Below are positions 1-9,829 of a stretch of DNA of 41,445 nucleotides, in pieces (position 1 is the stretch's first letter; each line of letters opens with the position of its first letter). Under the pieces are notes generated by a model. The model worked only from the letters and a program-made list of their open reading frames with translations, searched no databases and was not told the DNA's origin. The translations under genes were made by a program, and so were the position numbers. Source of the DNA: Fidelibacterota bacterium (GTDB lineage Bacteria > Fidelibacterota > Marinisomatia > Marinisomatales > JABMOV01); assembly GCA_013203145.1 (NCBI GenBank), contig JABMOV010000049.1, forward strand, positions 1 to 41,445, written 5' to 3'.

Positions 1-1
1 C

Positions 2-3000
2 ACATATGTAGAGAATATCAATTTTAATGGCAAGAACATTGTTGTTGGTTCACTTTTTCTTACAACTCAGGATACCTCCTATATCTCAACGACTATTATT
101 GATGGGAATCAGAATGGGAGTGTTGTGACTTTTGAAAGCGGAGAGGATTCAAGTGCCAAATTAATTGGTATGACTTTAACTAATGGTAATGGAACGCTAA
201 TCACGGGAGGTAGTGGACACACTGGCGGCGGCGGAGTGTATTGTTATGTTTCATCACCCTCGCTAATTGATTTAAAGATTAATAATAATAATCCGTCTGA
301 TGGTGGTGGTTTATTTGTTTGGGGAGGATCACCAATAATAGAGAATTGTAAAATTACTTATAATAGTGTTGGATCAGATGGTGGTGGTATTTGTTTATGG
401 GATAATGCTAATGCGTTCATCTATAGTACAGAAATATCACATAATTATACTGCAAAGAATGGTAGTGCAATTTATATAGATAACTCGAATCCAATATTAT
501 CGAACTTAGAGATAACACATAATAACGCACCTGGACTTGGAGGGATTGAAGGTGGCACAATATACCTATGTAATACAACAGTCGATCAAATTGTGAACTG
601 TACAATTGCATATAATAATGCATATTACGGAGGATTTATACTCTCCCAAGGTTCAACATTTAATGTGATTAATACCATTTCTTGGAACGATTCAGATGAT
701 GAGATTTATTATTTGCCTATTTACGGCTCAAGTAATTGTGATATATCATATACTGATATTAGAAATGGCCAAAACGGTATAAGAACCAATAGTAATGGAT
801 CGGCTGATTGGATGGTCGGCAACATAGAGCAATCACCGCATTTTGTTGATTCTACCAATGCCAATTTTCATTTATCAATGAATTCTCCCTGTATTGATTC
901 CGGTGACCCCGATTTAGATGGTGATGGATACACTTGGGAAACCGATATTGATGACCAAGACCCTGATGGTACGCGGATGGATATGGGAGCATATTATTAT
1001 CATCAAGATACACCATATACAGGTCCCAAATGGCACGTTTCTATAGGTGGATCTAATAGTAATGATGGAAGTGAAGATAATCCCTTTGCCACAATTCAAT
1101 ACGCTGTTGATATTGCATCAGCAGGTGATACTGTTATGATTGCTTCTGGTATATATACTGGGCTTGGTAATAGGAGCATATATGTTTCAAAAAATGTACT
1201 AATTATTGGAGAAAACAGAGACAGTACAATAATTGATTGTGAAAATGGTGGAAGGGGATTCAGTTTTTACTACGATTGTAGTTTAAAGGACTTAACAATA
1301 GTAAATGGGAATTCTAATAATGAATCAGCTTTCAATCAATATGGAGGCGGAATATTGATAATAGAAATGAGTCCCAATATTGAAAATATTTTAATAAAAA
1401 ACTGTAATAGCCCCAGAGGTGGTGGTATTGGGATTATGACTGAGAGCAGTTCTAACCATCCACATCCAACTATAATTAATAGTGTTCTTATTGATAATAG
1501 TTCTAATCAAGGTGGTGGCATCTATGGATGGGGTTGTGGTGGAACAACAATCGTGAATTGTTTAATTGCCTATAATAATTCAACAACGGGTGGGGGTATT
1601 GAATTAGCAAATCTACCGTCTGGGTCAGCAAATATAGTTAATTGCACGATCGCAAATAATACAGCATCGGGTTCATATGGTGGGATTAGCACTGCTAACT
1701 CTATCGTAAGAAATTCAATTCTTTGGAATAATTCTCCTTCGCAAATAGATGGTATATTTAATATATATTATTCAGATGTTCAGGGTTTGGGAACTGGTTC
1801 AAATATCAATACTAATCCATTATTTTTAGATCCTTCAAATAGAAACTATTATCTTCAATACAACTCATCGTGCATAGATTTCGGCGACCCAGATTTAGAT
1901 AACGACGGAGCTACATGGGAAACAGATCCTGATGACCAAGACCCTGATGGTACAAGAATGGATATGGGTGCTTACTATTATCATCAATATTCACCAAATA
2001 CTGGACCCCTATGGTTTGTCTCAACAACGGGTTCAGATGATAATGATGGAAGTGAAGATAATCCTTTTGCCACCATTCAGTTCGCCATTGATATTGCTTC
2101 AACCGGTGATACTGTAATGATTGATTCTGGGACCTATGTACAACCGACAATTATTGTTAATAACAAAACAATCACAATGGTAGGGGATTCCACAAATAAA
2201 CCAATATTATCAGAGACTGAAGAAAGTAATATTTTGCTGATTCAAAACAATGGTAATGCAGCAATTTATTGGTTCGTATTTAAAGGATATGCTAGCAACG
2301 GTATCGTTCAAGCCTTTGATGCTGGCCTAGTTAATATATTCAATTGTGATTTTGAAGATTTGAATGTTGGGATTAGAAGTTATACTAGCGGTGGAAGTAC
2401 AACAGAAATTGAAAGTTGTTATTTTAGTAACTGTTGGTCGGGAGTTTATGCTTTAAACACATCAAGTTTTAATCACTTCTCACTGTCTAATTCAATTATC
2501 AATTATTGCACATATGGTATCAAGGTGGAAACTTCCAATGTTTATGGTTCAGTCACAAATAGCCTTATTTGTCATAATGAATTTGGTATATATGTGTATA
2601 ACACTTGGTCTGGGGTGAATGTTTCTAATTCCATTCTTGCGTTTAATCAAACAGGGTATGAAAAAGATGTAGCGGAGGAGATGTCAACAATTCAATACAG
2701 TTGCTTATGGAATACAACGAACGCAGTGAATGTATATAACAATAACTGTATGTTTGATAATCCCATGTTCTGTGCTCCTGATAGTGTTGATTTTGTAGTT
2801 GAAGCTAACTCACCTATGCTTAATAATGGTGAAAATGGCACTAATATTGGTGGTGTTGAAGTCGGTTGTGAAACAACATCCACAGGGCCTGTTTGGCATA
2901 TTACGATAACAGGCTCAGATGCAACAGGTGATGGATCAGAATTATCTCCATTTGCCACAATTCAACATGGTATAGACCAATCTGATAATACTGACACCGT

Positions 3001-4480
3001 TCTGGTCTACCCCGGCACCTATGTTGAGAATATCAATTTCAATGGGAAGAATATTGTTGTTGGATCTCTCTTTCTGACTACTCTGGATACCTCTTATATC
3101 TCATCAACTATTATTGACGGGAATCAGAATGGGAGTGTGGTGACTTTTGATAGTGGGGAAGATTCAACAGCTGTATTGTGTGGATTCACAATTGAGAATG
3201 GTCAGGCTGATGATGGTGGAGGTATTTATTGTTCATATTCAAATCCTTCACTATTAAACTTAATAGTAACAAATAATATTGCAACTTCAGGCGGTGGGGA
3301 TGAAGATGGTGGAGGAGGCATCTATATTTTTCATTCTAGTCCAATAATTAGAAATTGTAAAGTGCTATATAATACAGGATTCATTGGAGGTGGAATCCAT
3401 AGCGTGCACTCAGACTCTGAGCCTACACTATATAATGTAATTATTAAAGGAAATACTGCATCATATTATGCTGGGGGAATGGCCATTTATTATGGCAGTA
3501 ATCCTAGTTTAAATTATGTGACAATTGATTCAAATACCGCATTGAGGGTTGGAGGTGGCATGAGGATTTTTAGTGGATGTAGTCCATCAATTAAAAACTC
3601 AATCATCAAAAATAATGTGGTATTACAGGAATCGGGTGGGGGTATTGCCACCTATATAAATTGTAATCCAACATTAGAAAATGTTAAAATTATTAATAAT
3701 AGTGCCCCGGTTTTTGGAGGCGGATTATCTTTTGAAGCAAATGACACACCTACTCTAAATAATGTTTTAATAAGCGGCAACAGTAACGTGGGGATGCATT
3801 GTGCTGGTAGTTCTAATGCTATACTAAATAATGTGACAATTACTAATAATACCGGTCAAGGCGGTATTAGCTTATCATATTCTAACTCAACTATTTCTAA
3901 TTCTATTATATATAATAATTATCCTTCTCAAATTGAAGTTATAGAAGGTATTGTAAATCCCGTCGTTTCATATTCTATTATACAAGGCGGCTATGATGGA
4001 ACCGGAAATATTGATCTTAATCCAATATTTACAAACGCCACTTCCGGTGACTTTAGATTGAGTGATTATTCTCCTGCCATTGGTGCGGGTACAATGACAA
4101 ATGCTTTAGACACAGACCTCGAAGGCAACCCCCGTCCAAATCCAGCGGGCTCTAACCCTGATATGGGAGCATATGAAAACTCATTAGCAGATCCTCTGCA
4201 CAACTCTTTTATTCATGTTGCAATTACTGGGAATGATACTGGTTCTATAGGCTTGGAAACGGCACCTTTTGCATCAATCCAAGCAGCTATCGATTATTCA
4301 GTCGACAGCGATACAATTATTGTACAGCCTGGCACCTATGTTGAAAATATCAATTACAATGGCAAGAATATTGTATTGGGGTCACTTTTCTTAACCACAC
4401 AAGACACTTCCTACATCTCATCAACGATAATTGACGGGAATCAGGCTGGACGTGTAATTACTATTGATAGTTGTAACGCA
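2..4480 (+). repeat. Internal repeats of the giant gene, beta-helix part
   Basis: A motif of about 145 bp recurs at nt 2-145, 3017-3161 and 4334-4473 with high DNA identity. It encodes 'TYVENINFNGKNIV' followed by 'TIIDGNQ'. A related block opening recurs at nt 1022, 2003 and 2885. The identity at DNA level suggests recent block duplication or gene conversion rather than ancient divergence. Confidence 0.85.
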
Positions 4481-7400
4481 AGTGAATTAATTGGCATAAT
4501 AATAAGAAATGGATTAATATCAATAAATACTGGCTACGAATCTTCAGGTGGTGGAATGAGTGTTCACAATAATGCAAATGCAATAATTAGTAATTGTATT
4601 TTTGAAAATAATTATGCACCTCGCGCTGGTGGACTATCAATCTATAATGGTTCTCATGTTGAAGTTCTTAATTGTGATTTTATTCAAAATGGTGCGTCAA
4701 TTGATGGAGGAGCCATATTTGTCAAAACATCAAGTAATGCACTAATTCAGAATTCTAGATTTATTAATAATGGACGACTTGAAGACTGGTCGGTTAGCCC
4801 AAATAGAGGGGGAGCATTATCAGTACGTACTGATAGTGAAGCACAACTAATAAATTGTTTAATTAAAGGGAATCAAGTACCGGTTAACGGAATAATCTAT
4901 TGTAGACCAAATTCCACTGTCACTATTAATTCATCTACAATTATAAACAATTATTGTGTCTATACGATATATCTTCTTGACGAGAGTTCTGCTAACATAT
5001 ACAACAGTATCATACGGAATAATTGTAATGCGGAGGTTCGTGGTGAGGAGGATGATACTATTACTATTAATTATTCCAACATAGAGGGTGATTATTTTGG
5101 TATCGGTAATATCGATATTGACCCTCTCTTTGTTGGATCAACAAACGACAATTACTCGTTATCTGATTATTCTACTTGCATTGGTACTGGAACAGACTCT
5201 CTCCAGATCGATAGCACATGGCATTACGCCCATTCAACTGATATTGAGGGCAATACTCGCCCCAATCCAGCCGGATCCCAACCAGATATGGGTGCTTATG
5301 AAAATGTACTCGCAAGCCAACTTCCGTTAGCCCAATCAATCCGTGATGGATTTGGTGATGACGTTGATATTACAAATTCACCTACAACATTAACTGCTAA
5401 CTGGGATCCTTTTATCGATGATAGTACTGTTACATTTGAAAATGCGGTGGGCACTGCTCAGAACACTATTTCAAATATCCTTGAATGGACACCAACAGGT
5501 ACTGATACATTTGCAATTCTTTCAGGATTAAATCTATCAAGTGGTACTACTTATTATGTAAGTGTCAGAGGAACAGATATCCATAATCAATTATCTGATA
5601 CAACGACAACTGATGGCATATTAGTTGACCTTGTAAACCCACTAATTGGAGACCTCTGGGATGGTGATGAATCTGGTGATATTGATTGGCAGAATAGTAC
5701 AGATTCATTCTCAATTTATTGGACGGGAAGTGATTCACGGATAATCTCCCGTTATGAATATTCTTTGGGGACATCACCAGGCGATTCTAATACCGTAGAT
5801 TGGGCTGAAAATGGGACGAACACTGAAATTAATATTCTAGGCTTGGCATTAGTTTTTGGTATAACGTATTATGCAAACGTTCGGGCTATCGACGATGCCG
5901 GTAATTATTCAGATATCGCTACAACAAATGGTTGTACAGTGGACACTAATCTCCCAATCGCTGGAACAGTTAACGATTTTCTGGTATATAGTGGTTCTGG
6001 GGACACATTGTATATTGCCTGGACTGGATTTTCGGATGAGGAAAGTACAATTGATCATTACCAGTATGCTCTAGGTACAACGTCAGGTGGGACTAATACG
6101 GTTTACTGGACTGTAGCCAGTTTAGATAGCTCAAGAACAATATCTGGCCTTAATCTTAGTAGTGATATCACGTATTACGCATCTGTAAAAGCAATTGATT
6201 TAGCAGGTAATTGGTCTTCAGTTGTATCTAGTGATGGAGTGATGATTGATTTAGATGATCCGGTAACAGGAATTGTAAATGATGGTGATTCGGATGATAG
6301 TGATTGGTCTAATTTGGCGACCAGCATTTCTGGTAATTGGAGTGGATTTAGTGACGGAATCAGTGGCATTGCTTTTTATGAATATGCGGTAGGGATATCA
6401 CCCAGTGCAGGAGACATCATCGATTGGACTTTAAATGGGACTGCAACCAGTTTTGATTCGTCCGGTTTAATACTTACTAGCGGGACAACGTATTATATAT
6501 CAGTCAGAGCGAGGGATAATGTTGGCAATATGTCTTCGCCTTCATCAAGTGATGGTGTATTAATTGACCTTATAAACCCACTCATTGGCGAACTTTGGGA
6601 TGGAAACGAATCAGGGGATGTGGACTGGCAAACAAGTGCCAATGAGTTTTCCATTTACTGGACTGGGAGCGACTCACGGGTAATCGCCAATTATCAGGTT
6701 TCATTAAGTAGCACTCCTGGGGATTCGGATGTAGTTGATTGGACAGACAATGGCACTACGACGTCCGTAATATTTTCCGGGCTGAATCTTTCACAAGGGG
6801 AAACCTATTATGCCAATGTAAGAGCAATGGATGAAGCCAAGAACTGGTCTGGTACAATGTCCTCTGATGGTGTTACCATTGATGGTGTAGCTCCAGTGGC
6901 GGGGCAAATCTTTGATGATTCGAACGGTAATGGTATTTATTATGCTGTCACTGATAGTCTTGCATTGAACTGGTCTGATTTTTATGATGAACACAGCGGA
7001 ATTGACCATTATGAAATTGCACTAGGAACCAACTCAGGTAGTGATAATGTATTTCCCTGGGATAGTACAGGAACCGACACTGTTTATGCCATCACAGATC
7101 TTAGTTTAAGTGATGGAACAACTTATTATGCCTCTGTACGTGCGGTTGACCTAGGCGGGAATCTATCACTAGTTGTGTCCACTGATGGATTAACCATTGA
7201 TGTGTCCGGTCCTGTTGGTGGAGCAGTTACAGATGGATTGGAAGAAGATGTGGATTGGTCCAATAATCAGATGACATTGAGTGGACATTGGGGATCATTT
7301 ACCGATGATGGAATTGGTCTGGATTATTATGAGTATTCTCTTGGAACAGAGGCAGGTTTAACGGATTTAAAAAACTGGACTTCAACTCTGCAGGATACAT

Positions 7401-9376
7401 CTTTAACAGTAGATAATGCAGGTTTACCAACTCACGGAAATATGTATTATCTAAATGTACGTGCGTTTGATGAAATCGGGAATATGTCAGAAATATTCAG
7501 CTCTGACGGTGTAACAATGGATATTGTAGCTCCAGTTGTTAGTTGGTTAAACCTGGGTGGATATGATGAAAGTTCAGACTATTGTGGATCGACAGATAGT
7601 TTGAGAGTATCTGTTTCATTAATATATGATGAATTAAGCGGTTTCAAAGATTGTCAATTTGCATTAGGTACAGCTGCTGGTTTTTCAGACATTGCTGCAT
7701 GGGCCACCGGTGAATATTTAATTGATGATAGTGTTGGCTATATAGATTTAATTGATCTAACCATGATTGAAGGAATATCATATTATGGCGCCTTTAGAGC
7801 TTATGACTTAGCCGGTAATTATTCCTCGCTGACTCCAGTAGATGGGATTATTCCAGATGTTACAGCCCCTGAAAACGGTATTGTAAACGATGGTAACAGT
7901 ATGGATATTGGTTATTCAAATTCTGATTCAACTGTATACGGAAATTGGATCGACTTTAGTGATCCACTAAGTGGAATTTCATATTATCGATATGGTCTGG
8001 GAACAGAGCAAATTTTAGATGATGTAGTCTCATACACGAATACTCCTTTCACAGCAGTAGAAATATTGAACCTTTCCTTAACTCACGGTGAAGAATATTT
8101 CTTATCAGTTAAGGCCGTTGATATTGTTGGAAATATTTCAGAGCCAGTTAGTAGTGATGGTATTGTTGTAGATATATACGCAGGGCCACCATTAGTGTTG
8201 AATATATCACCGGATCCAGTAGTAACAATACCGACGAATAGTGAGTTAGTTGTACTATTTGAGCTGTCTGAACCCATTAATGATGACTATTCTTACAGCG
8301 TTGCATCTCATGACAATAGCAACTTGATAATTACTCCATCATACAATTCATTTGATTATAGTGTATCTCTTAATATTTCAGGCATTAGCATTTATGCCGA
8401 TACAATTACTGTTTCTCTCAATAAATACATAGATTTTGCTGATCTAGGAGGTGACACAACCACAATAGATTATTATACACCTTTCTTGGCTGACTTTAAC
8501 AAAGATTGGATAATTGACATCCTCGATTTATCCAACTTTGCAAATCACTGGAATACTGGTCAATTAAATTGGGGCGATACTATCGATGGAAGTTATGAAC
8601 TGGGTCCCATAACGGGTGACGTTCCATATTTCACCTTAATCCCTGATAGTGTGTTTAACATTCGTGATGTTATGGCATTTACCCGAATGTGGAACTGGTC
8701 TCATCAAACACAAGCACCAGCACTGATAGCCTCAGGTGGTTCATTTGGTGAACCTCCGATAATTGAGCAGAACGGCAGGAGTTTATTTATAACATTACCA
8801 GAATGGGCTGAAGCGGGACAGATTGTTGTTGAGTATCAAAGCAATACCACAGAAATAAATTGTTCAACCGAGGATGGGACTACCAATAGAATCCTTCTGA
8901 GAGAGAATAACGTTGAGAATAGTCAACTTTTGGTAGAATATGCCTATATATCAAATTCATCAAATAAATCTATAACTCTGGATGCCAAAACACTATCCAG
9001 TGATAATTCTACTATAACCGTGTTTTATACTCTTTATTCCGAAAAACAGGAGATATTGAGCCGAGGTAGCCAGGATATCGAATTGATAGCTGTCCCTGAT
9101 AAATACGCCTTACACCAAAACTATCCCAACCCATTTAACCCCATAACAACTATTGAATATGATTTACCGGAAAATGCTGAAGTATTCATAACGATATATG
9201 ATATATTAGGCAGGGAAGTCAAATCATTGGTAAATACAGACATGAAAGCTGGTTACCACGTCGTGCAATGGAATGGGACAAATAGAGCGGGTAATTCAGT
9301 GAGTGCTGGGATGTACTTATATAGGATCAGCGCAGGAGATTTCAACTCTGTGAAAAAGATGGTTTTGCTAAAATAA
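2..9376 (+). CDS. Giant beta-helix / Ig-repeat surface protein with type IX sorting tail (5' partial)
   Basis: The frame is open from nt 2, so the true start lies outside the window; at least 3124 residues are present. The apparent GTG start at nt 125 is internal, because the 41 codons before it match internal repeats at nt 3017 and 4334. Residues 1 to about 1770 form five blocks of right-handed beta-helix (DUF1565-like) sequence, most opening with a G-P-x-W plus 'PFATIQ' motif and often closing with 'DMGAY'. Residues about 1773-2727 are nine Ig/FN3-like repeats of roughly 100 residues, each with a 'TYY.SVRA.D' core strand. An Ig-like (Big_5/SbsA type) segment and a dockerin-like pair follow, the first loop 'DFNKDWIIDILDL' at about residue 2831. 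The last 93 residues are a Por-secretion tail containing 'NYPNPFNP' and ending in a basic/hydrophobic strand. It is inferred to be secreted and attached to the cell surface; its ligand is unknown. Confidence 0.9.
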   Translation, partial: TYVENINFNGKNIVVGSLFLTTQDTSYISTTIIDGNQNGSVVTFESGEDSSAKLIGMTLTNGNGTLITGGSGHTGGGGVYCYVSSPSLIDLKINNNNPSDGGGLFVWGGSPIIENCKITYNSVGSDGGGICLWDNANAFIYSTEISHNYTAKNGSAIYIDNSNPILSNLEITHNNAPGLGGIEGGTIYLCNTTVDQIVNCTIAYNNAYYGGFILSQGSTFNVINTISWNDSDDEIYYLPIYGSSNCDISYTDIRNGQNGIRTNSNGSADWMVGNIEQSPHFVDSTNANFHLSMNSPCIDSGDPDLDGDGYTWETDIDDQDPDGTRMDMGAYYYHQDTPYTGPKWHVSIGGSNSNDGSEDNPFATIQYAVDIASAGDTVMIASGIYTGLGNRSIYVSKNVLIIGENRDSTIIDCENGGRGFSFYYDCSLKDLTIVNGNSNNESAFNQYGGGILIIEMSPNIENILIKNCNSPRGGGIGIMTESSSNHPHPTIINSVLIDNSSNQGGGIYGWGCGGTTIVNCLIAYNNSTTGGGIELANLPSGSANIVNCTIANNTASGSYGGISTANSIVRNSILWNNSPSQIDGIFNIYYSDVQGLGTGSNINTNPLFLDPSNRNYYLQYNSSCIDFGDPDLDNDGATWETDPDDQDPDGTRMDMGAYYYHQYSPNTGPLWFVSTTGSDDNDGSEDNPFATIQFAIDIASTGDTVMIDSGTYVQPTIIVNNKTITMVGDSTNKPILSETEESNILLIQNNGNAAIYWFVFKGYASNGIVQAFDAGLVNIFNCDFEDLNVGIRSYTSGGSTTEIESCYFSNCWSGVYALNTSSFNHFSLSNSIINYCTYGIKVETSNVYGSVTNSLICHNEFGIYVYNTWSGVNVSNSILAFNQTGYEKDVAEEMSTIQYSCLWNTTNAVNVYNNNCMFDNPMFCAPDSVDFVVEANSPMLNNGENGTNIGGVEVGCETTSTGPVWHITITGSDATGDGSELSPFATIQHGIDQSDNTDTVLVYPGTYVENINFNGKNIVVGSLFLTTLDTSYISSTIIDGNQNGSVVTFDSGEDSTAVLCGFTIENGQADDGGGIYCSYSNPSLLNLIVTNNIATSGGGDEDGGGGIYIFHSSPIIRNCKVLYNTGFIGGGIHSVHSDSEPTLYNVIIKGNTASYYAGGMAIYYGSNPSLNYVTIDSNTALRVGGGMRIFSGCSPSIKNSIIKNNVVLQESGGGIATYINCNPTLENVKIINNSAPVFGGGLSFEANDTPTLNNVLISGNSNVGMHCAGSSNAILNNVTITNNTGQGGISLSYSNSTISNSIIYNNYPSQIEVIEGIVNPVVSYSIIQGGYDGTGNIDLNPIFTNATSGDFRLSDYSPAIGAGTMTNALDTDLEGNPRPNPAGSNPDMGAYENSLADPLHNSFIHVAITGNDTGSIGLETAPFASIQAAIDYSVDSDTIIVQPGTYVENINYNGKNIVLGSLFLTTQDTSYISSTIIDGNQAGRVITIDSCNASELIGIIIRNGLISINTGYESSGGGMSVHNNANAIISNCIFENNYAPRAGGLSIYNGSHVEVLNCDFIQNGASIDGGAIFVKTSSNALIQNSRFINNGRLEDWSVSPNRGGALSVRTDSEAQLINCLIKGNQVPVNGIIYCRPNSTVTINSSTIINNYCVYTIYLLDESSANIYNSIIRNNCNAEVRGEEDDTITINYSNIEGDYFGIGNIDIDPLFVGSTNDNYSLSDYSTCIGTGTDSLQIDSTWHYAHSTDIEGNTRPNPAGSQPDMGAYENVLASQLPLAQSIRDGFGDDVDITNSPTTLTANWDPFIDDSTVTFENAVGTAQNTISNILEWTPTGTDTFAILSGLNLSSGTTYYVSVRGTDIHNQLSDTTTTDGILVDLVNPLIGDLWDGDESGDIDWQNSTDSFSIYWTGSDSRIISRYEYSLGTSPGDSNTVDWAENGTNTEINILGLALVFGITYYANVRAIDDAGNYSDIATTNGCTVDTNLPIAGTVNDFLVYSGSGDTLYIAWTGFSDEESTIDHYQYALGTTSGGTNTVYWTVASLDSSRTISGLNLSSDITYYASVKAIDLAGNWSSVVSSDGVMIDLDDPVTGIVNDGDSDDSDWSNLATSISGNWSGFSDGISGIAFYEYAVGISPSAGDIIDWTLNGTATSFDSSGLILTSGTTYYISVRARDNVGNMSSPSSSDGVLIDLINPLIGELWDGNESGDVDWQTSANEFSIYWTGSDSRVIANYQVSLSSTPGDSDVVDWTDNGTTTSVIFSGLNLSQGETYYANVRAMDEAKNWSGTMSSDGVTIDGVAPVAGQIFDDSNGNGIYYAVTDSLALNWSDFYDEHSGIDHYEIALGTNSGSDNVFPWDSTGTDTVYAITDLSLSDGTTYYASVRAVDLGGNLSLVVSTDGLTIDVSGPVGGAVTDGLEEDVDWSNNQMTLSGHWGSFTDDGIGLDYYEYSLGTEAGLTDLKNWTSTLQDTSLTVDNAGLPTHGNMYYLNVRAFDEIGNMSEIFSSDGVTMDIVAPVVSWLNLGGYDESSDYCGSTDSLRVSVSLIYDELSGFKDCQFALGTAAGFSDIAAWATGEYLIDDSVGYIDLIDLTMIEGISYYGAFRAYDLAGNYSSLTPVDGIIPDVTAPENGIVNDGNSMDIGYSNSDSTVYGNWIDFSDPLSGISYYRYGLGTEQILDDVVSYTNTPFTAVEILNLSLTHGEEYFLSVKAVDIVGNISEPVSSDGIVVDIYAGPPLVLNISPDPVVTIPTNSELVVLFELSEPINDDYSYSVASHDNSNLIITPSYNSFDYSVSLNISGISIYADTITVSLNKYIDFADLGGDTTTIDYYTPFLADFNKDWIIDILDLSNFANHWNTGQLNWGDTIDGSYELGPITGDVPYFTLIPDSVFNIRDVMAFTRMWNWSHQTQAPALIASGGSFGEPPIIEQNGRSLFITLPEWAEAGQIVVEYQSNTTEINCSTEDGTTNRILLRENNVENSQLLVEYAYISNSSNKSITLDAKTLSSDNSTITVFYTLYSEKQEILSRGSQDIELIAVPDKYALHQNYPNPFNPITTIEYDLPENAEVFITIYDILGREVKSLVNTDMKAGYHVVQWNGTNRAGNSVSAGMYLYRISAGDFNSVKKMVLLK
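5320..8180 (+). repeat. Nine tandem Ig/FN3-like repeats (about 300 bp each)
   Basis: The nine units each run from a '..DG/ND..' opening to 'SSDGV.ID...P'. Units 2 and 5 are clearly closer to each other than to their neighbours: 'LWDGDESGDIDWQ' versus 'LWDGNESGDVDWQ', then shared 'IYWTGSDSR'. The ends of units 1 and 4 also match ('LVDLVNPLIG' and 'LIDLINPLIG'). This points to duplication of a three-unit block. Confidence 0.8.
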
Positions 9377-9390
9377 TGAAAGGAATTATT

Positions 9391-9786
9391 ATGAGAAGAC
9401 TAATCATGATTATTGCGTTGCTATCCTTGGTGTATCCCCAAGTCCAAGATGCACCACCACCGCCAAGTGAGCCGACTGTCAAATTCATTCCTTACGATGA
9501 GCCACCAGAACCTTTAACACCCATAATACCTCATTATCCTGAAATCGCACGAGAAGCTGGGATTGAGGGTCAAATAATCATTCAAGTTTATATTGATGAA
9601 AGTGGGGACGTGACAGAAACCGTTGTATTAAAAAGTATTCCAAATACAGGATTAGACGAGGCAGCCATTGAAGCAATACGTATTACCAAGTTTAAACCTG
9701 CAATGCAAAAAGACAAACCTGTTGGTGTGTGGATCAGTATTCCTATTCAATTCAAATTGGATTTAAAGGATACTCAAGTGCAATAA
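9391..9786 (+). CDS. Small TonB C-terminal domain protein
   Basis: This 131-residue protein has an N-terminal hydrophobic segment (signal peptide or membrane anchor, residues 1-16), a short Pro/Glu-rich stretch ('APPPPSEP'), then a TonB-C domain with the usual core 'YPEIAREAGIEGQIIIQVYI' and 'FKPAMQKDKPVGVWI'. The family transfers energy to outer-membrane receptors or acts as a periplasmic peptidoglycan/receptor-binding module. An upstream in-frame ATG at 9376 overlaps the stop of the giant gene, but AAAGGA at 9379-9384 sits six bases before the ATG at 9391, so I prefer the latter. The periplasmic spacer is far shorter than in classical TonB, and no ExbB/ExbD lies beside it. It probably shares a transcript with the giant gene. 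Confidence 0.85.
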   Translation: MRRLIMIIALLSLVYPQVQDAPPPPSEPTVKFIPYDEPPEPLTPIIPHYPEIAREAGIEGQIIIQVYIDESGDVTETVVLKSIPNTGLDEAAIEAIRITKFKPAMQKDKPVGVWISIPIQFKLDLKDTQVQ

Positions 9787-9829
9787 AAGGATCAGTTTAA
9801 TTTTTATAATACACCCTTTAGACTTGATT

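Noticed and set aside
125..127. GTG start of the giant gene
   Set aside because: The frame upstream to nt 2 encodes residues matching internal repeats, so this GTG is internal and the gene is cut by the window edge.
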